From Candidatus Fermentithermobacillaceae bacterium UBA3951 (GTDB lineage Bacteria > Bacillota > Sulfobacillia > Fermentithermobacillales > Fermentithermobacillaceae): a stretch of 18,796 nt of DNA. This document shows positions 6,654-14,433 of the stretch, piece by piece; positions within the stretch are counted from its first letter, which is position 1, and every line of letters begins with the position of its first letter. The stretch spans positions 1 to 18,796 of the forward strand of contig DGDN01000091.1 of NCBI GenBank assembly GCA_002385465.1. The letters run 5' to 3'. The notes beneath the pieces are model-generated. The model ran no database searches and was not told where the DNA came from. It saw nothing but the letters and a program-made list of their open reading frames with translations. The translations under genes and the position numbers were made by a program.

Positions 6654-7728
6654 GGGCCTTCTCCACCGCCTCCATGATGCCTTGGCTGGTAAAGGTCGCG
6701 CCCGAAACCGCATCGACTTTGACGCTCTGCTTCTCAACTATGGCCTTGGGGACCCCGTTGAGCGCCGGATCTGCAATACCGGGCGACTCGTCGTGCCTCA
6801 CGACCTTGACCTCGGTGATCTTACCGTCAAGAACGGTGACGGAAACCTCAAGTTCCTTGAGGCCAAGGCCTGTCGCGGTATAGGTACCGTCGGCGATCTT
6901 GCTGATATCCAGCGCGGGCTTCGCCGATGTCTGTGCAAAGGGCCTGAGCGCGTCCTTCACGGCCTCGATGATGCCTTCGCTCGTAAAGGTAGCCCCGCTC
7001 ACGGCATCCACATCGATCTTGTTCTCCTCAACCATTTTCTTGGGAATGCCGGCTATTGCCGGGTCGGCGATGCCCGGTGACTCCTCGTGTCGCACCACTT
7101 TGACCTCTACAATCCGGCCGCCCTCGACCTTGACGGAAACCTCGAGTTCGTGGAGGCCAAGGCCTTTTCCGGTGTAGGTGCCGTCCGGCACACTAGCGAT
7201 GTCGATAGGGCCGTCAGTCTCGGTAGGAGCCACAACGGTAGCCATGAAATCGACGGCCTTCTTCACCCCGCCCTTGACGGCGCTGGACGACACGGTGGCC
7301 CCGGCAATGGCATCGACCGCCATGGGGTTTTCGACGCCTATGAACTTATCTAGCCATGCCTTGTCATTAACCCTGGTCCCGATCCCGGGAGTATCGTTAA
7401 GCGAGAGAATCACTACACTTGAAACTTTGCCTTCGGCGTTGAAACCGACCATGAGCTCGATTGGCTCACGGAAACCGGTAGACGAAACCTTTATCGCTCC
7501 GCCTATGATCTCGCCGGCCTTCTTGCCGAGCCAGTACGTCTCACCGTCCTGGGTCTCTTCTATAATCTCTTCGGCTTCAGGCATGGCGGCACGCACGGCC
7601 GCAAGGAGATCTTCCTGCGCGCGCTTCTCGATAACAGGGCTTGTCTTGGCATATACTGCCGCCAACCCGAGTCCGGCGGCGGCACAGATAAGCATCAGGG
7701 TAATGCCGAGCCTAGCCATGTTTTTCAT
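6631..7728 (-). CDS. Extracytoplasmic protein with three FMN-binding domains (RnfG-like plus two FMN_bind)
   Basis: The 365-residue protein begins with a membrane helix (about 5-27) that should place the rest outside. Domain 1 (about 30-165) is RnfG-like, with NDTPGIGTRVNDKAWLDKFIG and the flavinylation-type motif DAIAGAT (139-145). Domains 2 (about 178-262) and 3 (about 276-360) are tandem FMN_bind copies, each with DAVSGAT (241-247 and 339-345); about 57 of 83 residues agree between them by hand alignment. In this family the Thr of the (S/T)GAT motif carries covalent FMN attached by ApbE, and multi-domain members such as PplA act in extracytoplasmic electron transfer. The ATG at 7728 has AGGAGGG six bases upstream; the frame runs further 5' but without family resemblance. 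The end overlaps the regulator gene by 23 bp. No ApbE or Rnf subunits are in the window. Confidence 0.88.
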   Translation of the reverse strand: MKNMARLGITLMLICAAAGLGLAAVYAKTSPVIEKRAQEDLLAAVRAAMPEAEEIIEETQDGETYWLGKKAGEIIGGAIKVSSTGFREPIELMVGFNAEGKVSSVVILSLNDTPGIGTRVNDKAWLDKFIGVENPMAVDAIAGATVSSSAVKGGVKKAVDFMATVVAPTETDGPIDIASVPDGTYTGKGLGLHELEVSVKVEGGRIVEVKVVRHEESPGIADPAIAGIPKKMVEENKIDVDAVSGATFTSEGIIEAVKDALRPFAQTSAKPALDISKIADGTYTATGLGLKELEVSVTVLDGKITEVKVVRHDESPGIADPALNGVPKAIVEKQSVKVDAVSGATFTSQGIMEAVEKALAGAPTK

Positions 7729-7815
7729 AAAATGCCCTCCTCCCCAACACACCGCTCCATACGGAAAAACTCCTCTAGAATGATAGCACAAAAAAGCTGC
7801 CAATTCTGCTGCTAC

Positions 7816-7828
7816 GTTCAAAACGAAC
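7816..7828. promoter_or_regulatory. Inverted repeat GTTC-N5-GAAC in the divergent intergenic region
   Basis: A 13-bp element, GTTC (7816-7819), AAAAC, GAAC (7825-7828), lies about 88 bp upstream of the flavoprotein start. The half-site order is the reverse of a LexA box. It could be an operator for the divergent genes, but it is short and may be chance. Confidence 0.25.
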
Positions 7829-7882
7829 AGCTATTCTTACCCTTTACCAGTGTCTTGGACAATACCAGCATCTCATGCTCCA

Positions 7883-7888
7883 ATTATA
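7883..7888 (-). promoter_or_regulatory. Possible -10 element for the flavoprotein/two-component operon
   Basis: A perfect TATAAT is present on the minus strand in an AT-rich stretch of the divergent intergenic region. The 17-bp-spaced upstream hexamer is CCGTTT, a poor -35. An activator, perhaps the response regulator, would be needed if this is the promoter. It would give a leader of about 150 bases. Confidence 0.3.
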
Positions 7889-7916
7889 CCGCTTGGAGGA
7901 AAACTAAACGGAGAGC

Positions 7917-8732
7917 TTGAAGAAACACCGTATGGGTACCATCACCGCTGAACACGGGACAGTCAAATATGTAGTTAAAGGCGCGACCTACTTCGTCAAG
8001 GAGAACTTCGCCCCGTCTGTCCAAGTCTTCAAGGAAGCGCTCCCCTCCCGGCGCTGGAGAGGGATACCGGAGACGTTTTTCTCAAACGGTCCCGTCGAGA
8101 AACTCGTGAGCATCCTGGGACTCGGACGCTGCAATATGGTATCGGTCAGGCTCGCTTCCGACATGGACTTAACGCCCGAGGAAGTAGAAGAGCTGAAAAG
8201 GCTGGTGGGACCCACCTTCTACTTCTCGCGATCTGCCTACGACTACACGCCCGACAAGCTGCCCTTCGATGACCCCGAGCTTGCCAAGGGATACCAGACC
8301 GCCTTTGACATCCTGGTCCGCAACTGGGACGACGGAGAAGACAACATGGCGCTCGTGGGAGGCGTGCCGGTCTGGTTCGATTTCGGAGTGAGCCTGGATC
8401 CGCGGTGCCAGAACGTCTACAGGTTCATCATGAAGCTGGAAGAAGCCAGGAGGCTCGGAAGAGTATCAACCATTGTTTCCTATTTCATGGACTATACCAG
8501 GCGGCGAAGTCAAATCCTGAAGCGGGCGGTGCAGTCTTTGCAGTCCATCCAGAAAAGCGAGATAAGGTCGGCCGTACGCATCTCGGAAGTCCCCATGCCC
8601 GCTTATTTTGCTGAATATATCTCACGGGGCCTGGATTGTCTCCTTGAGGACATTGATATAATAAGAGGAGCCTTCCTTAGAGAGAATGTTGAGAAACGTG
8701 AAATTCACATGACAATGCACATAACACCGTAG
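7917..8732 (+). CDS. Uncharacterised protein with HipA/PI3K-like kinase motifs (tentative)
   Basis: A soluble 271-residue protein with no signal peptide. I recognise no close family by name. The central part, AFDILVRNWDDGEDNMAL (129-146) followed by GGVPVWFDFGVSL (148-160), resembles the catalytic loop ('FD.L..N.DR...N.l') and metal-binding DFG segment of HipA-like and bacterial PI3/4-kinase-like folds. The C-terminal third is helical, as in those proteins. An obvious ATP-binding lysine strand cannot be assigned with certainty (KYVVKGATYFVKENF, 17-31, is a candidate). The start is uncertain: TTG at 7917 has GGAG only three bases away, while ATG at 7932 has only a purine-rich GAAGAAA. It is followed after 35 bp by the PHP gene in the same direction, suggesting an operon. 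The kinase assignment is an inference. Confidence 0.5.
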   Translation: MKKHRMGTITAEHGTVKYVVKGATYFVKENFAPSVQVFKEALPSRRWRGIPETFFSNGPVEKLVSILGLGRCNMVSVRLASDMDLTPEEVEELKRLVGPTFYFSRSAYDYTPDKLPFDDPELAKGYQTAFDILVRNWDDGEDNMALVGGVPVWFDFGVSLDPRCQNVYRFIMKLEEARRLGRVSTIVSYFMDYTRRRSQILKRAVQSLQSIQKSEIRSAVRISEVPMPAYFAEYISRGLDCLLEDIDIIRGAFLRENVEKREIHMTMHITP

Positions 8733-8767
8733 ACTCATGGCGCGCATACCGTGAAAGGAGGTGGATG

Positions 8768-9487
8768 ATGGCCAAGAGGCAAGTCTTCAAAGTCGATATG
8801 CACGTGCACTCTATGTACTCGGGTGAATCGCCTTCGGAACCCCGGGACATTATCGAGGCAGCCAAAGAAAAAGGCCTCGATGCCATCGTCATCACCGAAC
8901 ACGAGCGCCTCTCCTTAAGCTTGCCTTTTGAAGAGCTGAAGAAAACAGCGGGCAATTTGGGGATTTTCCGCGGAGTCGAACTTTCCACCGACGCCGGACA
9001 TATGCTCGTCTACGGAGTACGCGACGAAGACTGGAAAGACTGGGGCGCCAACCGGATGAACTCGGCCCAGGAACTCATCGAGAGAGCCGCCCGGCTCGGC
9101 GGACTGGCCGTACCGGCCCACCCTTACAAGCTTGAGAAGAAAAGCCCGTTTGACTCTGAGCCCTCCGTAGTAGTCGACGAGCGGATAAAGGACCTCGCCG
9201 GCCTTAGGGCCCTGGAAGTCTGCAATGGAAAACACTTTAAGTACCCCTGGGTTTGCGAAGTACTGGGAAAATACGCAGCTTCAATAAAGCTCCCGGGTAT
9301 AGGCGGCAGCGATGCACACATGCCTCATGAAGTAGGTCAGGCCTATACCTCATTCAGAGTTCCGGTATACTCCGATAGAGACATCGTCCGGGAAATCCTC
9401 CGCGGAAACGTCTGGCCCCAGACCGATTCCCTCAAACTTACCTCTGCACGCATTTCTGCCTTCATGATCTGTGAAATATCCATGTAG
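8768..9487 (+). CDS. PHP-domain metal-dependent hydrolase/phosphoesterase
   Basis: This 239-residue cytoplasmic protein is a single PHP domain, the trinuclear-metal fold found in histidinol phosphatase and nucleotide or RNA phosphoesterases. Visible motifs are DMHVHSMYSGES (H12, H14), VITEHE (E44, H45), RGVELST (E71), VPAHPYK (H118), EVCNG (E150) and GIGGSDAHMPHEVG (D182, H184). Two ATGs occur three bases apart; the second, at 8768, is better placed relative to the strong AAAGGAGGTG site (GGAGG six bases upstream). The gene follows the kinase-like gene by 35 bp and precedes the YkvI gene by 37 bp. The substrate is not known; PHP proteins of this size often act on nucleotide or phosphosugar monoesters. 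Confidence 0.88.
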   Translation: MAKRQVFKVDMHVHSMYSGESPSEPRDIIEAAKEKGLDAIVITEHERLSLSLPFEELKKTAGNLGIFRGVELSTDAGHMLVYGVRDEDWKDWGANRMNSAQELIERAARLGGLAVPAHPYKLEKKSPFDSEPSVVVDERIKDLAGLRALEVCNGKHFKYPWVCEVLGKYAASIKLPGIGGSDAHMPHEVGQAYTSFRVPVYSDRDIVREILRGNVWPQTDSLKLTSARISAFMICEISM

Positions 9488-9524
9488 GGAGCTTCGTAGC
9501 CGGACTCCCCATGGAGGATGACAT

Positions 9525-10571
9525 ATGAACCGAAACAGAGTGATACTTGCATCGGCTGCCACGTACATAGGTACGGTAGTAGGAGCAGGTTTTGCTTCCG
9601 GTCAGGAAGTCCTCCAGTTCTTCGGGCTTCTCGGCCGGAAAGGTGTCCCGGCCATAGTGCTCACCGCCGTTGGTTTCGCATTCTTCGGCTATGCCATCAT
9701 GGAAGCAGGGCGGAAAATGAACGCGAGGTCTCACCTACCGGTTATCCGCGAGATTTCCGGGAGGTTTATATCGCCCCTCTTGGATCTCGTGACAACCTTC
9801 TTTCTTTTTGGAGCTCTATCCGCAATGGTAGCAGGAGCCGGCTCAGTGCTCTCCCAGGAGTTCTCGGTACCTTGGCTGGTGGGAGCAGGGCTCATCCTGG
9901 TTGCAACCGTAGCCACCGTCCTTTTCGGCCTGAGGGGGGTCGTAACGGCGGTCAGCACGGTTGTGCCTCTTCTCATACTCGGAGTGCTCATCGTGAGCCT
10001 CACGGTCATAGCGTCTCGCGGCGCGGCGTTCAACGCTCCCCCCGCAGACACAAGGCCTCTTGTCCCCGCTTGGCCACTGGCAGGCGCCACCTACATTTCG
10101 TACAACTTAATCATGTCGGTGCCCGTTCTGGCTTCCCTGGGGACCACTTTGCGCTCCAGGAGAGAGGTGGCCTTAAGCGCTGTGATAGGCGCAGTAGGAC
10201 TGGGTGCCGCGCTCTTCCTCGTGTTCTTGGCAGTAGTCTCCTCCCTGCCGGGAGTGCTTAAGTATGAAATCCCCATGGCCGGGATGGCTTCCGAGGCCTA
10301 TCGCCTTGGCGGCCGGTTTTACACCCTGATCTTCTTGGCCGAAGTCTACACCACTGCCGTCGCCAACCTTTACGGTTTCTCCGCAAGGATCGCCGCTCAG
10401 GATTCGCTGCGCTTCAAACTTGTTACGGTCGTCGCGGGAAGCGGTGCGTTGCTCGCAGGTTCGGTAGGGTTCACCAACCTCGTGAGGACGGTCTACCCTG
10501 CGGTCGGTTGGGCAGGCTCCGTCTTCCTCGGCGCAGTAATTGTCCACGCGCTGAGGGGCCGCCTCCGATGA
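9525..10571 (+). CDS. YkvI-family membrane transporter-like protein
   Basis: The 348-residue protein is almost entirely hydrophobic, with about ten predicted helices. It begins ASAATYIGTVVGAGFASGQEVLQFFG (9-34), the glycine-rich broken first helix typical of the APC/LeuT-like fold and specifically of YkvI-type proteins. It matches that family in length and in the absence of an extra domain. YkvI members are uncharacterised; transport of an amino acid or related solute is inferred from the fold. GGAGG lies about 9 bases before the ATG. It is the last gene of the run with the kinase-like and PHP genes; a fresh promoter for lysA follows. Confidence 0.85.
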   Translation: MNRNRVILASAATYIGTVVGAGFASGQEVLQFFGLLGRKGVPAIVLTAVGFAFFGYAIMEAGRKMNARSHLPVIREISGRFISPLLDLVTTFFLFGALSAMVAGAGSVLSQEFSVPWLVGAGLILVATVATVLFGLRGVVTAVSTVVPLLILGVLIVSLTVIASRGAAFNAPPADTRPLVPAWPLAGATYISYNLIMSVPVLASLGTTLRSRREVALSAVIGAVGLGAALFLVFLAVVSSLPGVLKYEIPMAGMASEAYRLGGRFYTLIFLAEVYTTAVANLYGFSARIAAQDSLRFKLVTVVAGSGALLAGSVGFTNLVRTVYPAVGWAGSVFLGAVIVHALRGRLR

Positions 10572-10660
10572 GTCTTACCGGCTTGTTTGCAGCTGACGAA
10601 AGGTAATCGATTAGGCCTCGGCGCCGGTACGACGCGGGACAGAAGGAGCCGAATTTCCGA

Positions 10661-10689
10661 TTGACCCCCAGACCCTCCAATGCTATATT
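10661..10689 (+). promoter_or_regulatory. Sigma-A promoter of lysA
   Basis: TTGACC (10661-10666) and TATATT (10684-10689) are separated by exactly 17 bp. Transcription would begin near 10696, giving a leader of about 45 bases to the GTG start. That is too short for a lysine riboswitch, and none is seen. Confidence 0.7.
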
Positions 10690-10740
10690 CATCACATATT
10701 TTCCATGTAAACTGACAACATGCTGGTCAAGGGAGGAAAC

Positions 10741-12099
10741 GTGGAGTTGAGGATCCGTCCGCACATAGAGATCGACTCAAATAAAGGACTCCTCATCGGA
10801 GGGTTACCGGCGGTGAAACTCGCCGAGAAATACGGAACCCCGCTCTACGTGTACTCAGAAGATGCGATTCGGGAGTCAATGAGGGAATATACATCGGCCC
10901 TCACGGACATCTACCCCCACCACACAATCGTATACGCCGGCAAAGCATACCTCACCATGAGGATGGCCGAGATTGTCCACGAGGAGGGGCTTTGGCTGGA
11001 CGTCTCGTCCGGTGGCGAGCTTTTTCTCGCGCTGAAGGCGAATTTTCCTCCCGAGCACATCGTTTTCCACGGAAACAACAAGAGCGCCGGAGAGATCGCC
11101 ATGGCGGTGTCGTCCGGCGTGGGCCGAATCGCCATCGACAACGTAACCGAGCTCGAGAGAGTCCAGAAGGAAGCCGCATCACAAGGAGTCGTCCAGAAGG
11201 TTTTCCTGAGACTTACTCCGGGAATCGACCCCCATACCCACGAATACTTGTCCACAGGCGTGATTGACTCGAAGTTTGGAATTCCGATGCACTCGGGGCA
11301 GCACCTGGATGCGGTCCGCCTGACGCTGGCGTCGCCCAATCTCAAGCTGATGGGGATCCACTGCCACATCGGATCCCAGATATTCGACGACTCTCCTTTC
11401 CTCTTGGCGGCGGACATTATGGTGGATTTCGCCGCTGAGGTCCGCGATAAACTGGGCTATGTCATCCCGGAGCTGGACCTGGGCGGCGGCTTAGGAGTCC
11501 GTTACAAGGACGCCGGTCCGGATGACGGAAACGGGATAAGGAAGCACCTGAGGAACGCTGCGAAGAGAGTGGCGGAAGCATGCTTTCGAAAGGGCCTTCC
11601 CACGCCGAGGCTGTTTTTCGAGCCGGGCAGGTCTATTGTAGCCTCATCGGCCGTCACGCTTTACACGGTAGGCACGGTCAAGGCCTTGCCCAACGGTATC
11701 CTGATAGCGGCAGTAGACGGAGGAATGTCGGACAACCCCCGGCCGGCCCTGTACGGGGCTGAATACGAAGCGGTCTTGGCAAGGCCGTCCGGAGGCGGTG
11801 AGCTCCTGAGCTACCGCCTGGTTGGAAAGCACTGCGAGGAAGGAGACACGCTTGTAAGATCTGCCTGCTTACCTGAGCTCTCACCCGGCGACGTTATAGG
11901 CATCTTGGTGTCGGGCGCCTACCAGTATTCCATGAAATCCAACTACAACCATCTTCCAAACCCTGCGGTCGTGCACGTGGCCGAAAGGCAATCATTTGTC
12001 GTCGTAGAGCGGGAGACCTTGGAAGACCTTGTAGCCAAGGAAAGGCCGTTCTCCCATCCTCTCGGAAAAGCCGGGCCGGAAGCCGCAAGCGGAGGCTGA
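10741..12099 (+). CDS. lysA: Diaminopimelate decarboxylase
   Basis: LysA is the PLP enzyme that converts meso-diaminopimelate to lysine, the last step of the DAP pathway, in the cytoplasm. From the GTG start it has 452 residues. The PLP lysine is K68 in VYAGKAYLTM. HCHIGSQI (207-214), LGGGLGVRY and FEPGRSIVASS (about 293-303) are the phosphate and substrate sites. HCEEGD (C365) corresponds to the active-site CESGD motif, and GAYQYSMKSNYN contains the PLP-contacting Tyr. The GTG at 10741 is preferred because GGAGG lies four bases upstream; an in-frame ATG at 10720 has no binding site. A TTG at 10747 is also possible. The gene has its own promoter and is 100 bp upstream of the moxR-like gene. 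The C-terminal 20 residues are extra and polar. Confidence 0.95.
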   Translation: MELRIRPHIEIDSNKGLLIGGLPAVKLAEKYGTPLYVYSEDAIRESMREYTSALTDIYPHHTIVYAGKAYLTMRMAEIVHEEGLWLDVSSGGELFLALKANFPPEHIVFHGNNKSAGEIAMAVSSGVGRIAIDNVTELERVQKEAASQGVVQKVFLRLTPGIDPHTHEYLSTGVIDSKFGIPMHSGQHLDAVRLTLASPNLKLMGIHCHIGSQIFDDSPFLLAADIMVDFAAEVRDKLGYVIPELDLGGGLGVRYKDAGPDDGNGIRKHLRNAAKRVAEACFRKGLPTPRLFFEPGRSIVASSAVTLYTVGTVKALPNGILIAAVDGGMSDNPRPALYGAEYEAVLARPSGGGELLSYRLVGKHCEEGDTLVRSACLPELSPGDVIGILVSGAYQYSMKSNYNHLPNPAVVHVAERQSFVVVERETLEDLVAKERPFSHPLGKAGPEAASGG

Positions 12100-12101
12100 G
12101 A

Positions 12102-12181
12102 ACCGGAGACTAATAACCACCCTGCAGGATTCCCGCGCACCGGAGCAGTATAGCCCCAGGTACGTACCGGAGAGGTATAGC
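12102..12181. repeat. Three ACCGGAG repeats ahead of the moxR-like gene
   Basis: ACCGGAGACTAATAAC (12102-12117), ACCGGAGCAGTATAGC (12139-12154) and ACCGGAGAGGTATAGC (12166-12181) are related; the last two agree at 14 of 16 bases. A perfect 10-bp palindrome, GGTACGTACC (12159-12168), overlaps the third copy. The array fills the 100-bp gap between lysA and the MoxR operon and ends 19 bases before its start. It may bind a regulator; no sigma-A promoter was seen here. Confidence 0.5.
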
Positions 12182-12200
12182 TACCGAAAAGGGTGATATA

Positions 12201-13184
12201 ATGGCGGACTTCGATAGGGTTGCAGAGAACTGTAGTCGCGTGCTGGACGAGATCGGTAAGGTCGTGATCGGAAAACGAGAGCAGGCCAGAATGCTCCTGA
12301 GGTGCCTTTCGGTCTCGGGGCACGCCCTCTTGGAAGACGTGCCGGGAGTAGGGAAAACGCTCTTGGCCAGGACGTTCGCCCTGGCTACAGGGCTTACCTT
12401 CAAACGCATCCAGTTCACTCCGGACCTCCTCCCTTCAGATGTCACAGGCGTCAACGTATTCAGCCAGAAAGAAGGCGATTTTCGCTGGGTGCCGGGTCCG
12501 GTGTTTGCCAACATCATCTTGGCCGACGAGCTCAACAGGGCTACGCCCAGGACTCAATCGAGCCTGCTCGAGGCCATGGAGGAGCGTCAAGTGACAACCG
12601 AAGGCGAAACGCGCCCTCTCCCCTCTCCTTTCATGGTGTTGGCGACTCAAAACCCTATCGAGATGGAAGGGACCTTCCCCTTGCCTGAAGCCCAAGTGGA
12701 CAGGTTCTTAGTGAAGATAGACATGGGTTACCCCTCGAGGGAAGAAGAACTGGACATCCTTGAGAGGTTCTCCGGGCCGGACACTCCCGTTCCGGCATCT
12801 CAGGTAAAGGTCGCCATGACCCGCGAAGACCTTTCGGAAATGATGGAGGCCGCCGCTTCGGTGAACATGTCCCGGGAAGTGGGCGAATATCTCATGTCCA
12901 TCGTCGAAGGCACGAGAAAACACCCTGCGCTCCTTCTTGGAGTCAGCCCGAGAGGAGCGCTTCACCTCACGAGACTCGCCAAGGCTGCGGCCGCCCTCGA
13001 CGGTCGTGATTACCTCTTGCCGGACGACATCAAGGACGTCGCCATCCCGTGCCTTTCTCACAGGATAACGCCGAAGTCTGAAGCGTCCTTAAGGGGAAAA
13101 ACCAGGAGGGAGATCATAGCCCAGGTGCTCGAAGAGACACCCGTCCCGGTGAAACCCTCCGTGAATTCACAAGATGGGCAATAG
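12201..13184 (+). CDS. MoxR-family AAA+ ATPase
   Basis: A 327-residue cytoplasmic AAA+ ATPase of the MoxR/RavA group, thought to act as a chaperone that assembles or activates partner proteins, often with von Willebrand or DUF58 proteins. Features are Walker A in LLEDVPGVGKTLLA (43-56, K52), the MoxR-typical QFTPDLLPSDVTG (71-83), Walker B IILADELNRA (105-114), sensor 1 N151 in LATQNPIE, and AQVDRFL as the arginine-finger region. The helical lid is at about 225-310. The ATG follows AGGGTGA at a good distance. The 3' end overlaps the DUF58 gene by 11 bp. The first gene of a three-gene operon; family and context agree. Confidence 0.94.
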   Translation: MADFDRVAENCSRVLDEIGKVVIGKREQARMLLRCLSVSGHALLEDVPGVGKTLLARTFALATGLTFKRIQFTPDLLPSDVTGVNVFSQKEGDFRWVPGPVFANIILADELNRATPRTQSSLLEAMEERQVTTEGETRPLPSPFMVLATQNPIEMEGTFPLPEAQVDRFLVKIDMGYPSREEELDILERFSGPDTPVPASQVKVAMTREDLSEMMEAAASVNMSREVGEYLMSIVEGTRKHPALLLGVSPRGALHLTRLAKAAAALDGRDYLLPDDIKDVAIPCLSHRITPKSEASLRGKTRREIIAQVLEETPVPVKPSVNSQDGQ

Positions 13185-14433
13185 CTTTCGGAACATCTCT
13201 CTTGCGATGCTTGTCGCAGGCGCCGTGCTGAAAAGGCCGCCTGTCACCGTGTTTGGAGCGTTCCTCTTGGGCATCGTGGTCTTATCTAAAGCCTTGTCTT
13301 CCCTGTCTCTGGGGGAAATCGCGTACAGGCGCAAGTTTTCCTCAAGCACGGTCATGGCGGGCGACTCGGTTGAACTCATCATAACCGTGGAGAACATGAA
13401 ACCCCTGCCCGTGCCCCTGGCTTGCGACGACGAGATCCCCGGAGGACTTGAGGTGCCGACCACCCGGGTTTCATCAAGCTGGCAAGGCGGCTTTTCAAAC
13501 CTTCGGAATCAATTCTTTCTGGGCGGCTTCGAGACGGTATCGCGGAAGTTCCCGGTGAGCTGCCCTGAAAGGGGGATCTACACCATAGGTCCCGTGAGGC
13601 TCCGGTCAGGAGACCCCTTCGGGCTCTACCCCGTCTCCGGCACTATGGATGAGAAGGACCGGCTGACCGTATATCCAAGAGTTATCCCCGTAAGGGAACC
13701 GCCGCAGGGGACCTTCTATCCTTTTGGCACGGCCCGCGCCACCTCGTGGATATACCACGACCCGAGCATGTTGAAGATGGTGAGAGAGTACGCCGCAGGC
13801 GATTCCCGCCGCCACGTTGACTGGAAAGCCACCGCCAGGAGCGGGAAGCTCCAGACCCGGGTGTTTGACGCTGCCTTCGGAAACCGGGTTGTGATCTGCC
13901 TCGACGTAGCCACCTCGAGGGCTCCGTGGGAAGGCATCGACAGGGAAGTATTTGAGAGTTTGGTAGTGGCCGCCGCATCTTGTGCGCATCACTTTGCCGC
14001 CAGGGAGTTTTCTGTTGGCCTTACATCCAACGGGGTCACTCAAGGTACGGAAGGTACACACTTGGCCCAATGCCCCCCGGCTCAAGGAGATTCGCACCTG
14101 GCCTACATACTCACCCAGCTGGCGGGCCTCAGTTATTTCGCCTTCGGGACCGCCCTTGTGGCCTCCCAGAGGCCTTTTGTCACTGCCGAAGGCTCCTTCC
14201 CGCTGGTCATTTCGGCTCTCATGGACGAAGATACCCTCGCCCTCGTGGAGAGCCTCAGGAGGAGCGCTCCACGCGTGGGGGTCATCTTGGTTGAACCCGG
14301 TAGGCGCCGCCTCACCCGCGACAAAGACGCGCTTCAAGTGTTGTTGCGCATGCCGGGAGTGGCGGCGATGAGCGGGCGGTTGAAAGGAGGATGGTCGGAT
14401 GCAGAAAGCCTCGACCTATCTCCCCTGGTCTAA
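13174..14433 (+). CDS. DUF58 domain-containing membrane protein
   Basis: The 419-residue protein has two N-terminal hydrophobic segments (about 8-20 and 24-45), an extracytoplasmic-like beta-rich region (about 50-170), and the DUF58 signature MVREYAAGDSRRHVDWKATA (202-221). A VWA-like fold follows, beginning RVVICLDVATSR (238-249). DUF58 proteins are coded beside MoxR ATPases almost everywhere, and the pair is thought to work together at the envelope. The start overlaps the moxR-like gene by 11 bp with no strong binding site of its own, implying translational coupling. The end overlaps the next gene by 35 bp. The VWA metal site appears incomplete (D244 with S248 in DVATS), which is common in this family. 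Confidence 0.92.
   Translation: MGNSFRNISLAMLVAGAVLKRPPVTVFGAFLLGIVVLSKALSSLSLGEIAYRRKFSSSTVMAGDSVELIITVENMKPLPVPLACDDEIPGGLEVPTTRVSSSWQGGFSNLRNQFFLGGFETVSRKFPVSCPERGIYTIGPVRLRSGDPFGLYPVSGTMDEKDRLTVYPRVIPVREPPQGTFYPFGTARATSWIYHDPSMLKMVREYAAGDSRRHVDWKATARSGKLQTRVFDAAFGNRVVICLDVATSRAPWEGIDREVFESLVVAAASCAHHFAAREFSVGLTSNGVTQGTEGTHLAQCPPAQGDSHLAYILTQLAGLSYFAFGTALVASQRPFVTAEGSFPLVISALMDEDTLALVESLRRSAPRVGVILVEPGRRRLTRDKDALQVLLRMPGVAAMSGRLKGGWSDAESLDLSPLV

Noticed and set aside
6654..6737. Longer response regulator start at 6737
   Set aside because: The extra residues are Arg/Ala-rich, lie within the flavoprotein's third domain and precede the normal start of a receiver domain.
7729..7821. N-terminal extension of the flavoprotein to a start at 7821
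   Set aside because: The added residues resemble nothing in the family and precede the strong AGGAGGG and the signal-anchor helix that begin at 7728.
10690..10740. Lysine riboswitch in the lysA leader
   Set aside because: The leader from the predicted start is only about 45 bases, far shorter than an L-box riboswitch, and shows no matching stems.
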